Origin: Devosia sp.
Lineage (GTDB): Bacteria > Pseudomonadota > Alphaproteobacteria > Rhizobiales > Devosiaceae
Length of the DNA: 64,000 nt
Direction: 5' to 3'
NCBI RefSeq assembly: GCF_028290435.1
Contig: NZ_JAQGJV010000018.1
Coordinates: forward strand, 57,735 to 121,734
The translations under genes and the position numbers were made by a program. The notes under the pieces are model-generated. The model had not been told where the DNA came from. It did no database searches and was given only the letters and a program-made list of their open reading frames with translations. This document shows, piece after piece, positions 37,614 through 45,329 of this stretch (its first letter is position 1; each line of letters opens with the position of its first letter).

Positions 37614-38144
37614 ATGAGCGACCAGTTCCACTACACCACCCCGCACGACCCGCTGTCGCAGCCGCTGATCGAGCAACTGACCCACGAATACCAAAGCCGC
37701 TACGGCGACTATTTCGGCGAGTCCGCCGGCACCGAAATGAGCCGCTATCCGGCCGAACTGTTCGCCCAGCCCGATGGCGCCTTCCTGCTGCTGCTGCGCG
37801 ATGGGCAAGCGATCGCCGGCGGCGCGTTCAAGCGCTATGACGAGGCCACGGCCGAGTTCAAGCGGGTCTGGACCCATTCCGATTTCCGCCGCCAGGGCCT
37901 CGCCAAGCGCGTCCTGGTCCAGCTGGAAGCGCAGGCCGCCCGCCAGGGCTACAGCCGGATTTACCTGACCACCGGCTTCCGCCAGCCCGAGGCCTCAGGC
38001 CTCTATCTCAGCACCGGCTACACCGCCCTGTTCGACGTCAATGTCGATCCCGAAGTCTATGGCTCGCTGCCATTCGAGAAGGATATTTCGGCGCTGGCGC
38101 TCCAAATCCAGCCGCAGCACGAACGGGTCGCCGCTTCGCGCTGA
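37614..38144 (+). CDS. GNAT-family N-acetyltransferase (SnaA/YtmI-like candidate)
   Basis: The 176-residue acetyltransferase has the acetyl-CoA site THSDFRRQGLAKRVLVQLEA (Q/RxxGxG/A pattern) and the late YLTTGFRQPEASGLYLSTGY strand-helix typical of GNAT enzymes. GGGGAGACCC precedes the ATG, one base after the M20 gene's stop codon. Adjacent acetyltransferase and deacylase genes fit a protect-oxidise-deprotect scheme: acetylate the amino group, cleave with the LLM monooxygenases, then deacetylate. The substrate assignment rests on gene context. Confidence 0.88.
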   Translation: MSDQFHYTTPHDPLSQPLIEQLTHEYQSRYGDYFGESAGTEMSRYPAELFAQPDGAFLLLLRDGQAIAGGAFKRYDEATAEFKRVWTHSDFRRQGLAKRVLVQLEAQAARQGYSRIYLTTGFRQPEASGLYLSTGYTALFDVNVDPEVYGSLPFEKDISALALQIQPQHERVAASR

Positions 38145-38216
38145 ACGCGCAAATTATTCTCCGCCGGCCGCAAGGACGCAACGCGGCCGCATTGCCCCGG
38201 GCGTCCTGTAACTTTA

Positions 38217-38240
38217 ATGTCTACAAATCTTATATACTAA
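38217..38240 (+). promoter_or_regulatory. AT-rich promoter-like patch before the fused ABC transporter gene
   Basis: TGTCTACA (38218-38225) and TATACT (38233-38238) lie in a short AT-rich run about 40 bp upstream of the transporter start. The TGTCTA word also opens the patch before the LLM operon (33969-33974). It could be a second promoter under the same control; spacing is not canonical. Confidence 0.3.
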
Positions 38241-38274
38241 AGCGCGTTTGCGCCGCCACATCAGGATTTCCGCC

Positions 38275-40074
38275 ATGGCTTCGACCACCGATATCGGACT
38301 TGAGCAGGACAGCGCACAACCGGCTTCCTCACGCGATTATGCGCGCTATCGTATCATTCCGGCGCGTCATCCGTGGCGCATCGTCGGCACCGTTGTGGCA
38401 GCCTTTGTCATCCTGGTCTCGCTGCATTCCACCTTCACCAATCCCCGTTGGGGTTGGGATGTGTTTGCCAAATTCTTCTTCTCCGAGCCGGTCCTGGTCG
38501 GACTTGGCCGTACGCTGTTGCTGACGCTGCTCGCCTCGGTATTGGGCTTCCTGATCGGCGGGCTGCTCGCCTTCGCCCGGGTCTCCAAGTCGCCTCTGCT
38601 GTCGGGGCTGTCCTGGGGCTATATCTGGCTGCTGCGCTCCATCCCGCTGATCGTGCTGCTGCTGGTGCTGAACAATCTGGGTTATCTCTATGAGAGCGTG
38701 AACCTGGGCGTTCCCTTCACCAATATCCTGTTCGCCCAGTTCAAAACCGTCGACATCCTCAGCCCGTTTTCAGTGGCAGTGATCGGCCTCAGCCTCAACC
38801 AAGCCGCCTTCTCCGCCGAAATCATCCGCGGCGGCATCCTGTCGGTCGATCAGGGCCAGCACGAGGCCGCGGCCGCGCTCGGCCTGTCGCGCCGCCGGCA
38901 GGCGCTCAATATCGTGCTGCCGCAGGCGATGCGCGCCATCCTGCCCAGCGGTTTCAACGAGATCATCGGCCTGGCCAAGGCGACGTCGATTGTCTACGTG
39001 CTGGCGCTGCCGGAGTTATTCTACACCGTCCAGGTCATCTACAAGCGCAACCTCGAAGTCATCCCGCTGCTGATGGTCGCGACGGTCTGGTACCTGATCA
39101 TCATGATCATCCTGTCACTGGTGCAAGCCGTGGTCGAGCGCTACTACGCTCGTGGCACCCGGCGCGAGACGCCCTCCAATATCATCGATCTGGCGCTGGC
39201 CTATCTGCGCCCGAGTGCGCCAAAGCCCGCCGTGGTCAGCGCCGCGCCGATCACTGCCACCAAAGCACCAGCGCGGCCCTTCATTGCCCCGCGCACCGAT
39301 ATCGTCCGCGGCCGCGTGGGACATGTCGAAATCCATGCGGTATCCAAGAGCTTCGGCAGCAACAAGGTGCTCGACGCCGTCAATCTCGACATCCGCCCCG
39401 GCGAGGTCACCGCCATTCTCGGGCCGTCGGGTGCCGGAAAATCCACCCTGCTGCGCACCATCAATCATCTGGAGCGCGCCGATGCCGGTGTCGTCACCAT
39501 CGATGGCGAACTGATCGGCTATAAGCGGCAGGACAATGCCCTGCAGGAGCTCAAGGAACCGGCGATCCGCCTCCGCCGCGCGTCTGTCGGCATGGTGTTC
39601 CAGAACTTCAACCTGTTCCCCCACCTGACGGCGCTGGAAAATATCATCGAAGCGCCGGTGGCCGTGCAGGGCGTGCCGCGCGACGAGGCCATCGCCCAGG
39701 CCCGCGACCTCCTCGCTCGCGTCGGCCTTGCCGAAAAGGCCGATGCCTATCCGCGCCATCTCTCGGGCGGTCAGCAACAGCGCGTCGCCATCGCCCGCGC
39801 TCTGGCGCTTAAGCCGAAGGTGCTGCTGTTCGATGAGCCAACCTCGGCGCTAGACCCCGAACTGGTCGGCGAAGTGCTCGACGTGATCAAGGAACTCGCC
39901 ACCTTGGGCACCACCATGATCATCGTGACCCACGAAGTCGGTTTCGCCCGCGAAGTCGCCGACAAGGTGGTGTTTATGGAAGCGGGCAGGGTGCTCGAAG
40001 TGGGCGCCCCCGCCCAGGTGTTCAACGCCCCCAACCACCCGCGCACCGCCGAGTTCCTCGCCAAGGTGCTCTGA
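38275..40074 (+). CDS. Polar amino-acid ABC transporter, fused permease and ATPase
   Basis: The 599-residue protein combines two subunits. Residues about 30-310 are a HisM-type permease with LLLTLLASVLGFLIGGLLAF, WLLRSIPLIVLLLVLN, and the EAA loop EAAAALGLSRRRQALNIVLP. After a linker rich in Ala and Pro, residues about 345-599 are a GlnQ-type ATPase with [40 protein letters not shown] and LLFDEPTSALDP. One chain could therefore homodimerise to a complete transporter. ATG 38275 has AGGA upstream; a TTG nine codons earlier lacks a ribosome site. It corresponds functionally to TcyL/M plus TcyN of the Bacillus sulfur operon. Confidence 0.92.
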   Translation: MASTTDIGLEQDSAQPASSRDYARYRIIPARHPWRIVGTVVAAFVILVSLHSTFTNPRWGWDVFAKFFFSEPVLVGLGRTLLLTLLASVLGFLIGGLLAFARVSKSPLLSGLSWGYIWLLRSIPLIVLLLVLNNLGYLYESVNLGVPFTNILFAQFKTVDILSPFSVAVIGLSLNQAAFSAEIIRGGILSVDQGQHEAAAALGLSRRRQALNIVLPQAMRAILPSGFNEIIGLAKATSIVYVLALPELFYTVQVIYKRNLEVIPLLMVATVWYLIIMIILSLVQAVVERYYARGTRRETPSNIIDLALAYLRPSAPKPAVVSAAPITATKAPARPFIAPRTDIVRGRVGHVEIHAVSKSFGSNKVLDAVNLDIRPGEVTAILGPSGAGKSTLLRTINHLERADAGVVTIDGELIGYKRQDNALQELKEPAIRLRRASVGMVFQNFNLFPHLTALENIIEAPVAVQGVPRDEAIAQARDLLARVGLAEKADAYPRHLSGGQQQRVAIARALALKPKVLLFDEPTSALDPELVGEVLDVIKELATLGTTMIIVTHEVGFAREVADKVVFMEAGRVLEVGAPAQVFNAPNHPRTAEFLAKVL

Positions 40075-40203
40075 CCCGATCCACTTTCCGGCCCGCCGCC
40101 GCCCGCGTGGACGGTGCACGCCACCGGCTTGCCCAAAGCTTCCGCCAGCGCCAACGAGGGCAGCGCCGGCGCCTCCTCGCCCTCTTGAACAGATGAGCTA
40201 ACC

Positions 40204-41136
40204 ATGACCCATAGAGCCAAACTGCCATTCATCGCTGCCGGTCTGCTGCTTGCCACGCTCGCCGGAACCACCCTGCATGCCCAGGAATTCGACCTCAGCC
40301 CCGCACAGGCCGGCCGCGTCCACGCCCAGCCCAATCCCGAGGCGATCGCGCTGCTGTCGCCCGATTTCCAGTGGGCCAAGCCCGACACGCTCACCGTCGC
40401 CGTCTCGGTCGGCGAGCCGCCGCTGGCCGCTTTTGCCGACGACTCTACCACCATCATCGGCGCCGATCCCGATGTCGCGCTGCTGATTGGCGAGGCCCTC
40501 GGCAAAAAGGTCGAGCTGGTCTCCGTCGCCTGGGCCGATTGGCCGCTGGGCGTGGTGTCCGGCAAGTATGACGCCGTCATCTCCAACGTCACCGTGACCG
40601 AGGAGCGCAAGGAGCGGCTGGATTTCTCCACCTACCGCAAGGACGTACTCGGCTGGTATGTGAAGTCCGACAGCCCGATTACGCAGATCAAGGAGCCCAA
40701 GGATATCGCGGGCCTCAAGGTCATCACCGGCGCCGGCACCAACCAGGAAAAAATCCTGCTCGAATGGGATCGCCAGAACGTGGCCGCAGGCCTCGCGCCG
40801 GTCGAGGTGCAGTATTATGACGACTCCGCCGCCGCGCAACTGGCCATCCAGTCGGGCCGCGCCGATGCCCAGTTCAATCCGAACTCAAGCCTGGCCTACG
40901 CTTCCGCCGTCAATGGCGGCACCAAGTTGGTCGGCACGCTCAGCGGCGGCTGGCCCGTCAATGCCGATATCGCGGTGACCACCCGCAAGGACGCCGGTAT
41001 CGCTGCCGCGATTACCGCAGCGATCAACGGCCTGATCAAGGACGGCACCTATGGCGAGGCGCTGAAGCGCTGGAACCTGTCGGCCGAGTCCATCGATGTT
41101 TCGGCCACCAATCCCCCCGGCCTGCCCCGGACCTGA
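40204..41136 (+). CDS. Polar amino-acid ABC transporter substrate-binding protein (TcyJ/K-like role)
   Basis: The 310-residue periplasmic protein has a signal peptide (MTHRAKLPFIAAGLLLATLA, cleavage near LHAQ). Family-3 features include LTVAVSVGEPPLAAFAD, IIGADPDVALLIGEALGKKV, YDAVISNVTVTEERKERLDF and KVITGAGTNQEKIL. It follows the fused permease-ATPase by about 130 bp and would supply it with substrate. Context suggests a modified cysteine or other sulfur amino acid. A stable stem-loop follows the stop codon. The ribosome-binding site is weak. Confidence 0.9.
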   Translation: MTHRAKLPFIAAGLLLATLAGTTLHAQEFDLSPAQAGRVHAQPNPEAIALLSPDFQWAKPDTLTVAVSVGEPPLAAFADDSTTIIGADPDVALLIGEALGKKVELVSVAWADWPLGVVSGKYDAVISNVTVTEERKERLDFSTYRKDVLGWYVKSDSPITQIKEPKDIAGLKVITGAGTNQEKILLEWDRQNVAAGLAPVEVQYYDDSAAAQLAIQSGRADAQFNPNSSLAYASAVNGGTKLVGTLSGGWPVNADIAVTTRKDAGIAAAITAAINGLIKDGTYGEALKRWNLSAESIDVSATNPPGLPRT

Positions 41137-41145
41137 CCGCATCAC

Positions 41146-41174
41146 CGGCGCGGCGGCCTGTGGCTGCCGCGCCG
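41146..41174 (+). terminator. Stable GC-rich stem-loop downstream of the binding-protein gene
   Basis: CGGCGCGGC (41146-41154) pairs with GCCGCGCCG (41166-41174), and the inner GGCC/GGCT extends the helix to 13 bp with one G-U pair and a 3-nt loop. No T-tract follows. It sits ten bases after the stop and likely stabilises the upstream transcript or attenuates read-through. Confidence 0.6.
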
Positions 41175-41222
41175 ACCATCCGATCTCAGATTTCCGCCAA
41201 CCCAAAAACTGAAAGCCTCCTT

Positions 41223-41564
41223 ATGGCCCGCGATACCCTCTTTCTGCTGCAGCCCGGCTTTGCCGATCCCAAGCGCCCCGATGGCCCCTTCATCTGTCCG
41301 CATTGCAACCAGATCGAGGGATTCCTGGCCAGCTTCCCCGAACTGGCAAAAGGCATCGACGTGCATCGCCTGCCATTCCCGCGGCCGCGCCAGCCGGTGA
41401 TTGATCTGGTGGGCGAGGATAACCAGGGCCTGCCGCTGCTGGTGCTTGCCGGCACTGCGCCGGATGACGCCAAAGCCCATGGCGAGGTCCGCTTCGTTTC
41501 CGAAACCCGGCGCATTCTCGAGCTATTGTCCGAGCGGCACGGCTTTCCCAAACTGCATAGCTAA
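41223..41564 (+). CDS. Small thioredoxin-like protein with CPHC motif (DUF3088-like)
   Basis: The 113-residue protein starts MARDTLFLLQPGFADPKRPD and carries FICPHCNQIEGFL, a CxxC motif (CPHC) at the expected start of a thioredoxin-type helix, then an alpha/beta pattern with PRPRQPVIDLVGEDNQGLPL, where a cis-Pro is plausible. It resembles DUF3088 proteins. As the last gene of the LLM/M20/GNAT operon it occupies the place of glutaredoxin-like YtnI in the Bacillus S-(2-succino)cysteine operon, so a thiol-redox role is inferred. The ribosome-binding site is weak. Confidence 0.75.
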   Translation: MARDTLFLLQPGFADPKRPDGPFICPHCNQIEGFLASFPELAKGIDVHRLPFPRPRQPVIDLVGEDNQGLPLLVLAGTAPDDAKAHGEVRFVSETRRILELLSERHGFPKLHS

Positions 41565-41613
41565 CCAGCGCTCCGCCTTCGGGAAACCACGAGCGGCGGC
41601 AGCGATCAGTAAG

Positions 41614-42864
41614 CTATCGCACCTTGCCCATGTCCGGCAGGAACACGGTCAGCAATCCGGCCAGCGGCAGGAATGAGCACAACCAGAACACATGTTCGAT
41701 GCTGGTGAAATCGGCGACTGCCCCCAGGGCGGCCGCCGCAATGCCGCCGGCCCCGAAGGCAAAGCCGAAGAAAATGCCGGCAATCAGGCCAATCCGGCCC
41801 GGCATCAATTCCTGCGCGAACACGACGATCGCCGAAAAGGCCGATGAGAAGATCAGGCCGATGATGATGGTGAGGATCACCGTCCAGGTCAGGTCCGCAT
41901 AGGGCAGGGCAAGCGTGAATGGCAGCACGCCCAGGATCGAGAACCAGATCACGAACTTTGCCCCGAAGCGGTCCCCGATCGGTCCGCCCATGAACACGCC
42001 AAGCGCCGAGGCGCCGAGATAGACGAACAGCAGCAATTGCGCGTCCTGCACGCCGACTTGGAATTTGTCGATCAGGAAGAATGTGTAGTAGCTGGAAAGG
42101 CTTGCCATATAGGCATTCTTGGTCAGCGTCAGGACGGTGAGCACGATCAACGCGATCATGGTCGTGCGCCGGCTGAAGATCAGCGCCTTGCTGGCAGGGG
42201 CTTTGCCGGCATTGTTCCGCTGGTGCTCCGCATACCAGTTCCCCACCCGCCACAAAATGAAAATGCCCACCAGTGAGCCCACCGCAAACAGGCTGACGCT
42301 CCATTGCCCGCGCGGCAGCACGATAAACGCGGCCAGCAGCGGCCCGATGGCCGAGCCCGCATTGCCGCCAACCTGGAACATCGATTGCGCCAGACCATGC
42401 CGGCCGCCCGACGCCAGCCGCGCCACGCGGCTTGACTCAGGATGGAAGATCGCCGACCCCAGCCCTACGAATGCAGCGCCGATCAGCAACAGCCAATAGG
42501 TCTGCGCCATGCCAAGAACGATCAGCCCCACCAGGCTCGCCGCCATGCCCACCGGCAGCGAATATGGCAGCGGACGCTTGTCGGTATACATGCCGATCGC
42601 CGGTTGCAGCAGCGACGCCACGCACTGGAAGGTCAGCGTCAACAGCCCAATCTGCACATAGTCCAGCTGATAATTGGTTTTGAGCAACGGATAGATGGCC
42701 GACAGCATCGATTGCATCACATCATTGATGAGATGGCAGACGCTCACCGCAACGATGATCGAGAGTGTGGTCTTGCCGGCAGCATGGCTGGCCGGCGCGC
42801 TGGCTGTGAGGCTCAATTGGTAGGGTCCAAACGATACGGCATCAAATTGGCCCGTTCGTAACAT
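41614..42864 (-). CDS. MFS transporter, fosmidomycin-resistance (Fsr)-like
   Basis: The 416-residue protein has 12 predicted membrane segments. The N-terminal half has VCHLINDVMQSMLSAIYPLL and the loop VGLGSAIFHPESSRVARLASGG with SMFQVGGNAGSAIGPLL, which are hallmarks of the Fsr subgroup. It is convergent with the preceding operon, 50 bp from the thioredoxin-like gene. The substrate is unknown; export of a toxic intermediate or of cysteine-like compounds would fit the context but is speculative. Confidence 0.9.
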   Translation of the reverse strand: MLRTGQFDAVSFGPYQLSLTASAPASHAAGKTTLSIIVAVSVCHLINDVMQSMLSAIYPLLKTNYQLDYVQIGLLTLTFQCVASLLQPAIGMYTDKRPLPYSLPVGMAASLVGLIVLGMAQTYWLLLIGAAFVGLGSAIFHPESSRVARLASGGRHGLAQSMFQVGGNAGSAIGPLLAAFIVLPRGQWSVSLFAVGSLVGIFILWRVGNWYAEHQRNNAGKAPASKALIFSRRTTMIALIVLTVLTLTKNAYMASLSSYYTFFLIDKFQVGVQDAQLLLFVYLGASALGVFMGGPIGDRFGAKFVIWFSILGVLPFTLALPYADLTWTVILTIIIGLIFSSAFSAIVVFAQELMPGRIGLIAGIFFGFAFGAGGIAAAALGAVADFTSIEHVFWLCSFLPLAGLLTVFLPDMGKVR

Positions 42865-42929
42865 GTCAGGCGCCGCCTGTCGTTATCGCTTATGCCAAAA
42901 ACGACCAGATCGATCGATGGGGGCGCCAA

Positions 42930-43384
42930 GTGGGAGTGCAGTCAGCCCTAAAAGCTCCCGATGATCCGCAGGATGGAGAAGGACCCCGCCGCCCCGTCAA
43001 GCTGCCGGCATTTTCCCTCGAGGCCACCAGTGTGACCAACGAGCGCTTCGCCGCTTTCATTGACGCCACCGGCTATGTGACCGAGGCGGAGCGCTTCGGC
43101 TGGTCGCCGGTGTTCCGGCTGCTGCTCCAGAATGGTGACGACCTTGCCCCGCCGCGGGCAATGTCTGGGAATGGACGGCCGCTCCGTTCAGGATCCGCTC
43201 GCTTTCGCGTCAGGCTCAGGCGCGCAACGACAATGCGGCCAGCACGCAGGAAAAGGTGCTCAAGGGGGGCCCCTTCCTCTGCCATATCAGCTATTGCTAT
43301 TGCTATCGCATCGCCGCCCGTTCTGCATTGACCGCCGAGTCCTCGGCCAGCAATACCGGTTTACGCATTGCCTATGACACGTGA
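42930..43384 (+). pseudogene. Relic of a formylglycine-generating-enzyme (SUMF1/FGE-sulfatase) family gene
   Basis: The first part (GTG 42930 onward) encodes the FGE N-terminus SLEATSVTNERFAAFIDATG then YVTEAERFGWSPVF. From about 43157, in another frame, comes the family's C-terminal part: GNVWEWTAAPFRIR, then EKVLKGGPFLCHISYCYCYR and SNTGLRIAYDT. The cysteines at the catalytic CHxSYC position survive, but roughly half of the protein between the two pieces is missing and the frame changes at the junction. FGE modifies sulfatases; no sulfatase gene is present nearby. Confidence 0.8.
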
Positions 43385-43420
43385 AGGTGTCCGGCCGCTC
43401 CAGATCGGTCGGACCGGACC

Positions 43421-45274
43421 ATGACTGAAGATAAAGACCGCGACCGTCGCGTTTCCTCGAGCATGCATGCCGCCTTGGTGCAGCTCGGGGCGGCCATCGC
43501 TCGGATCGCAGGCTGGTGGCGCGTGCATGTGCAGGACGTGGGCATTCCCGCCCGCCTGCGCAGCATGGTGCGCCGGCGTGAGGCTTGGCTGGCGCTGCTC
43601 GGCGGGCTGGTCGGCGCGCTGGCCGGGCTGATGGTTACGGCGCTGCACGAAACGGCCTATCTGATCCAAACGCTACTCTATCAATTGCCGCCAGAGCAGA
43701 GGTTGAGCGGACTGGGGACATTGCCATCCGATCAGGCGCTGATCCCGGCCATCGGCGGGATCGTGCTGGGCGTGCTCATGCTGGCATTGCGCAATCGGCG
43801 CTCGCGCTATGTCGATCTTGTGGAGGGCAACGCGCTGCATGGGGGCAAGCTCTCCATGGTGGACAGCCTGATCATCACTTTGCAGACCGTTATCTCCAAC
43901 GGTTTTGGCGCGTCGGTCGGGCTGGAGGCCGCCTATACGCAAATGGGGGGCGGCGTCGCGTCCAAGCTCGGCGATCTTTTTCACGTCCGCCGCGCCGATC
44001 TGCGACGGCTGGTGGGATGCGGGGCAGCCGGCGCCATCGCCGCGGCATTTGGCGCACCATTGACGGGGGCCTTCTATGCCTTCGAGCTGATCATCGGCAC
44101 ATATTCCATTGCGACCCTGGCCCCAGTCGTCGCCGCCTCCATCGCCGCGGTGCTGGTGACGGGTCTGTTCGGCCATGGCGAGCCCATCGTCACCGTCAGC
44201 CACGCGGTGGCCATCACCTTGCCGCAGGTTCTGCTGATCCTGCTCTGCGGTCTCGTGACCGGGGGCCTCGGGATTGTGCTCATGAGGCTTGTGGGGCGGG
44301 TCGAGGCGGCTTTCGTGGCGCTGCGTGTGCCGGTCTGGCTGCGACCGGCGATTGGCGGAGTGCTGCTGGGCGGGTTGGCGCTCATTTCGCCCATGGTGCT
44401 GTCGGCGGGCCACGGAGCGCTGGAACGCGTCTTTGCCTCCAGCCCGATGCCGATCTGGCTGGCGCTGTTCATCATCCTGCTCAAGATCATGGCTTCGGCC
44501 ATATCGCTGGGCTCGGGCTTTCGCGGCGGGCTGTTCTTCGCATCGCTGTTTCTCGGCGCGATGATGGGGCAGGTGTTCTTTTCGCTGATGCAATGGGTAA
44601 GCCCGGACATCTTCCCCGATCCGAGCATACCCATGCTTGTCGGCATGGCGGGCCTAGCCGCTGCGGTGGTCGGCGGACCATTGACCATGGCGTTCCTGGC
44701 ACTGGAAATTTCGGGCAGCCTGCCATTGACCATCGCGGTGCTGGCCGCCGCGGTTGCATCCTCGATGCTGGTGCGGGAAACCTTCGGCTACTCGTTTACC
44801 ACCTGGCGCTTTCATCTGCGTGGCGAAACCATCCGCAGCGCCCATGACGTTGGCTGGCTGCGCAACCTCACGGTGGGCAAGATGATGCGGCGTGACGTGA
44901 AATCGGTGACATCGGGAACGACGATCAAGGAGTTCAGACGGCTCTATCCGCTGGGTTCGGCCACGCGCGTCATCGGCACACACGCCGGTGAGCGCTATGC
45001 CGGGATGATCGAGGTCGCGGATGCCTATGCGGAGGCCATTTCCGATGACGGCACGCCGATCGACAGTCTGTTCAAGCTGCCGAACGTCATGCTGCATCCG
45101 GCCATGGGCGCAAATGACGCCGCCCGCGTTTTCGAGCAATCCAACGCCGAGGCCCTCGTCGTCGTGACCAATCTGGCCGATCCGAAATTGCTGGGCACCC
45201 TGACCGAGGCCCACCTTATGCGTCGCTATGCCGAGGAGTTGGAAAAGGCGCGTGTAGACCTGGCGGGGACATAG
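43421..45274 (+). CDS. ClC-family chloride channel/antiporter with C-terminal CBS domains
   Basis: The 617-residue membrane protein has the ClC core with repeated hydrophobic helices. The motif GFGASVGLEAAYTQMGGG corresponds to the GREGP selectivity/gating region, with Glu at the gating position. GAAGAIAAAFGAPLTGAFYA and GSGFRGGLFFASLFLGAMMG are further conserved ClC blocks. Residues after about 480 (NLTVGKMMRRDVKSVTSGTT onward) form a CBS-type regulatory region. It moves chloride or exchanges it for protons. The gene stands alone between the FGE relic and the FGGY kinase and starts after a weak GGACC. Confidence 0.9.
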   Translation: MTEDKDRDRRVSSSMHAALVQLGAAIARIAGWWRVHVQDVGIPARLRSMVRRREAWLALLGGLVGALAGLMVTALHETAYLIQTLLYQLPPEQRLSGLGTLPSDQALIPAIGGIVLGVLMLALRNRRSRYVDLVEGNALHGGKLSMVDSLIITLQTVISNGFGASVGLEAAYTQMGGGVASKLGDLFHVRRADLRRLVGCGAAGAIAAAFGAPLTGAFYAFELIIGTYSIATLAPVVAASIAAVLVTGLFGHGEPIVTVSHAVAITLPQVLLILLCGLVTGGLGIVLMRLVGRVEAAFVALRVPVWLRPAIGGVLLGGLALISPMVLSAGHGALERVFASSPMPIWLALFIILLKIMASAISLGSGFRGGLFFASLFLGAMMGQVFFSLMQWVSPDIFPDPSIPMLVGMAGLAAAVVGGPLTMAFLALEISGSLPLTIAVLAAAVASSMLVRETFGYSFTTWRFHLRGETIRSAHDVGWLRNLTVGKMMRRDVKSVTSGTTIKEFRRLYPLGSATRVIGTHAGERYAGMIEVADAYAEAISDDGTPIDSLFKLPNVMLHPAMGANDAARVFEQSNAEALVVVTNLADPKLLGTLTEAHLMRRYAEELEKARVDLAGT

Positions 45275-45329
45275 TCACCGCCTAAGGAGTGCTCAGCGGC
45301 TGCGCCGGCAAGGGGCAAACTGACAATGT

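Noticed and set aside
40075..40203. Possible small gene or relic between the fused transporter and the binding protein
   Set aside because: Short frames read through here, but none has a ribosome site, family resemblance or codon pattern beyond GC-rich noise.
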